Below are positions 63,700 to 64,000 of a stretch of DNA of 64,000 nt, piece by piece (position 1 is the first letter of the stretch; every line of letters starts with the position of its first letter). The translations under genes were made by a program, and so were the position numbers. The notes beneath the pieces are model-generated. The model had not been told where the DNA came from. It saw only the letters and a program-made list of their open reading frames with translations, and made no database searches. Origin of the DNA: Macrocystis pyrifera (Eukaryota; Sar; Phaeophyceae; Laminariales; Laminariaceae); the NCBI GenBank assembly GCA_031763025.1, contig JASSKH010000023.1, forward strand, positions 2,108,001-2,172,000, written 5' to 3'.

Positions 63700-63861
63700 G
63701 GTGCACACAATACGAAGTCTGTCGAACGTGGCGGCCTACCTCACGCGTACAATAGTGTCGGCATGGGGCGTTTCAGATTTCAGCGACATCGAAGAGGAGG
63801 AGCAGGATGCCAAAAAGTCACACCCAATCGCGTCACAAAACGCGTCAACCTCGTTCTACTG
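63700..63861 (+). CDS. Possible further exon of the giant gene
   Basis: An open stretch in one + frame reads NVAAYLTRTIVSAWGVSD then FSDIEEEEQDAKKSHPIASQ and stops at TGA (63859-63861). A competing frame just upstream (after GGCCAG, about 63693) reads VEWCTQYEVCRTW. Either could be the next exon, or the acidic frame could be the C-terminus of the protein, but no acceptor can be chosen with confidence. Offered only as a lead. Confidence 0.2.
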
Positions 63862-64000
63862 ACGGACCATGTTCACGCGATGCGTAGGCTAGATATCTCA
63901 TATATATGCACCTCATACCTCGCCCTTCCCATTCCAACGAGCTCTGCCAATTCCTAACCCTACACGATTTTTTTGTCTTCTCCCCTCTCGTACATCCCCA

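Larger units (their letters stand above)
62778..64000. other. Downstream intron, mostly without recognised gene
   Basis: Holds a poly-A run (62924), a 12 bp minisatellite (63150-63296) and one possible exon (63700-63861). The short open frames otherwise appear to be chance. Confidence 0.4.

Noticed and set aside
1-64000. CRISPR array or prokaryotic operon
   Set aside because: No regularly spaced identical repeats with unique spacers, no ribosome-binding sites, and split genes throughout.

Overview
This window looks like eukaryotic nuclear DNA from a large, intron-rich, repeat-rich genome. Coding signal comes in short blocks of about 65 to 520 bp, flanked by GT/AG sites and separated by introns of 0.1 to 9.8 kb. 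There are no bacterial operons, rRNAs or tRNAs that I can recognise. The very intron-rich style, the long C tracts, the CTG/GTACTGTAG-type intron sequence and the combination of protein domains suggest a stramenopile, most likely a brown alga of the Ectocarpus type. That assignment is an inference from style; no marker gene in the window proves it.

The main content is one giant split gene on the + strand. It is already running at 1651 and still open at 62777, so both ends probably lie outside the window. I traced 47 exons (about 8.2 kb of coding sequence, roughly 2,700 codons). Codon phase agrees at 45 of 46 consecutive junctions, although a few boundaries were chosen to fit. In order the protein carries: an ILEI/FAM3-like domain (1651-4236); helical and low-complexity regions (5513-12294); a first CUB-like beta-sandwich (12798-14212); long helical stretches (23988-39075); an acidic disordered linker (39409-40723); a MIB/HERC2 domain (40957-42379); a LamG/ConA-like lectin domain (43515-49813) with a second CUB-like domain lodged inside it; more helical repeats (50280-55839); a partial third CUB-like module (56692-57524); another helical segment (59129-60174); and a fourth CUB-like domain (60916-62777). 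MIB/HERC2 domains are known from E3 ubiquitin ligases, so a giant ubiquitin-ligase-like or scaffold protein is a reasonable guess, but no HECT or RING domain is visible here.

The introns hold most of the DNA and much mobile or repeated sequence. The 9.8 kb intron 14213-23987 contains direct copies of a 225 bp repeat, a 240 bp repeat found again 8.2 kb downstream, a GC-rich ORF-dense block (15.7-17.6 kb), a satellite array with a three-monomer higher-order repeat (17.6-19.7 kb), and a decayed zinc-finger plus OTU-protease gene of probable transposon origin (20.0-22.7 kb). The 6.8 kb intron 29151-35997 contains a tandem duplication of about 2 kb. Each copy later took its own insertion: a 753 bp terminal-inverted-repeat element in the first and a 109 bp MITE in the second. 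Dispersed families include a 109 bp MITE (four copies), a minus-strand SINE-like element (six copies, all in one orientation), a roughly 230 bp GATC/AGATC-rich repeat in both orientations, and many simple arrays.

The remaining stretches without genes (1-1650, 3108-4170, 5789-8323, 26377-28412, 53424-55531, 62778-64000) hold repeats or nothing I can identify. Most long open frames in them appear to be chance.
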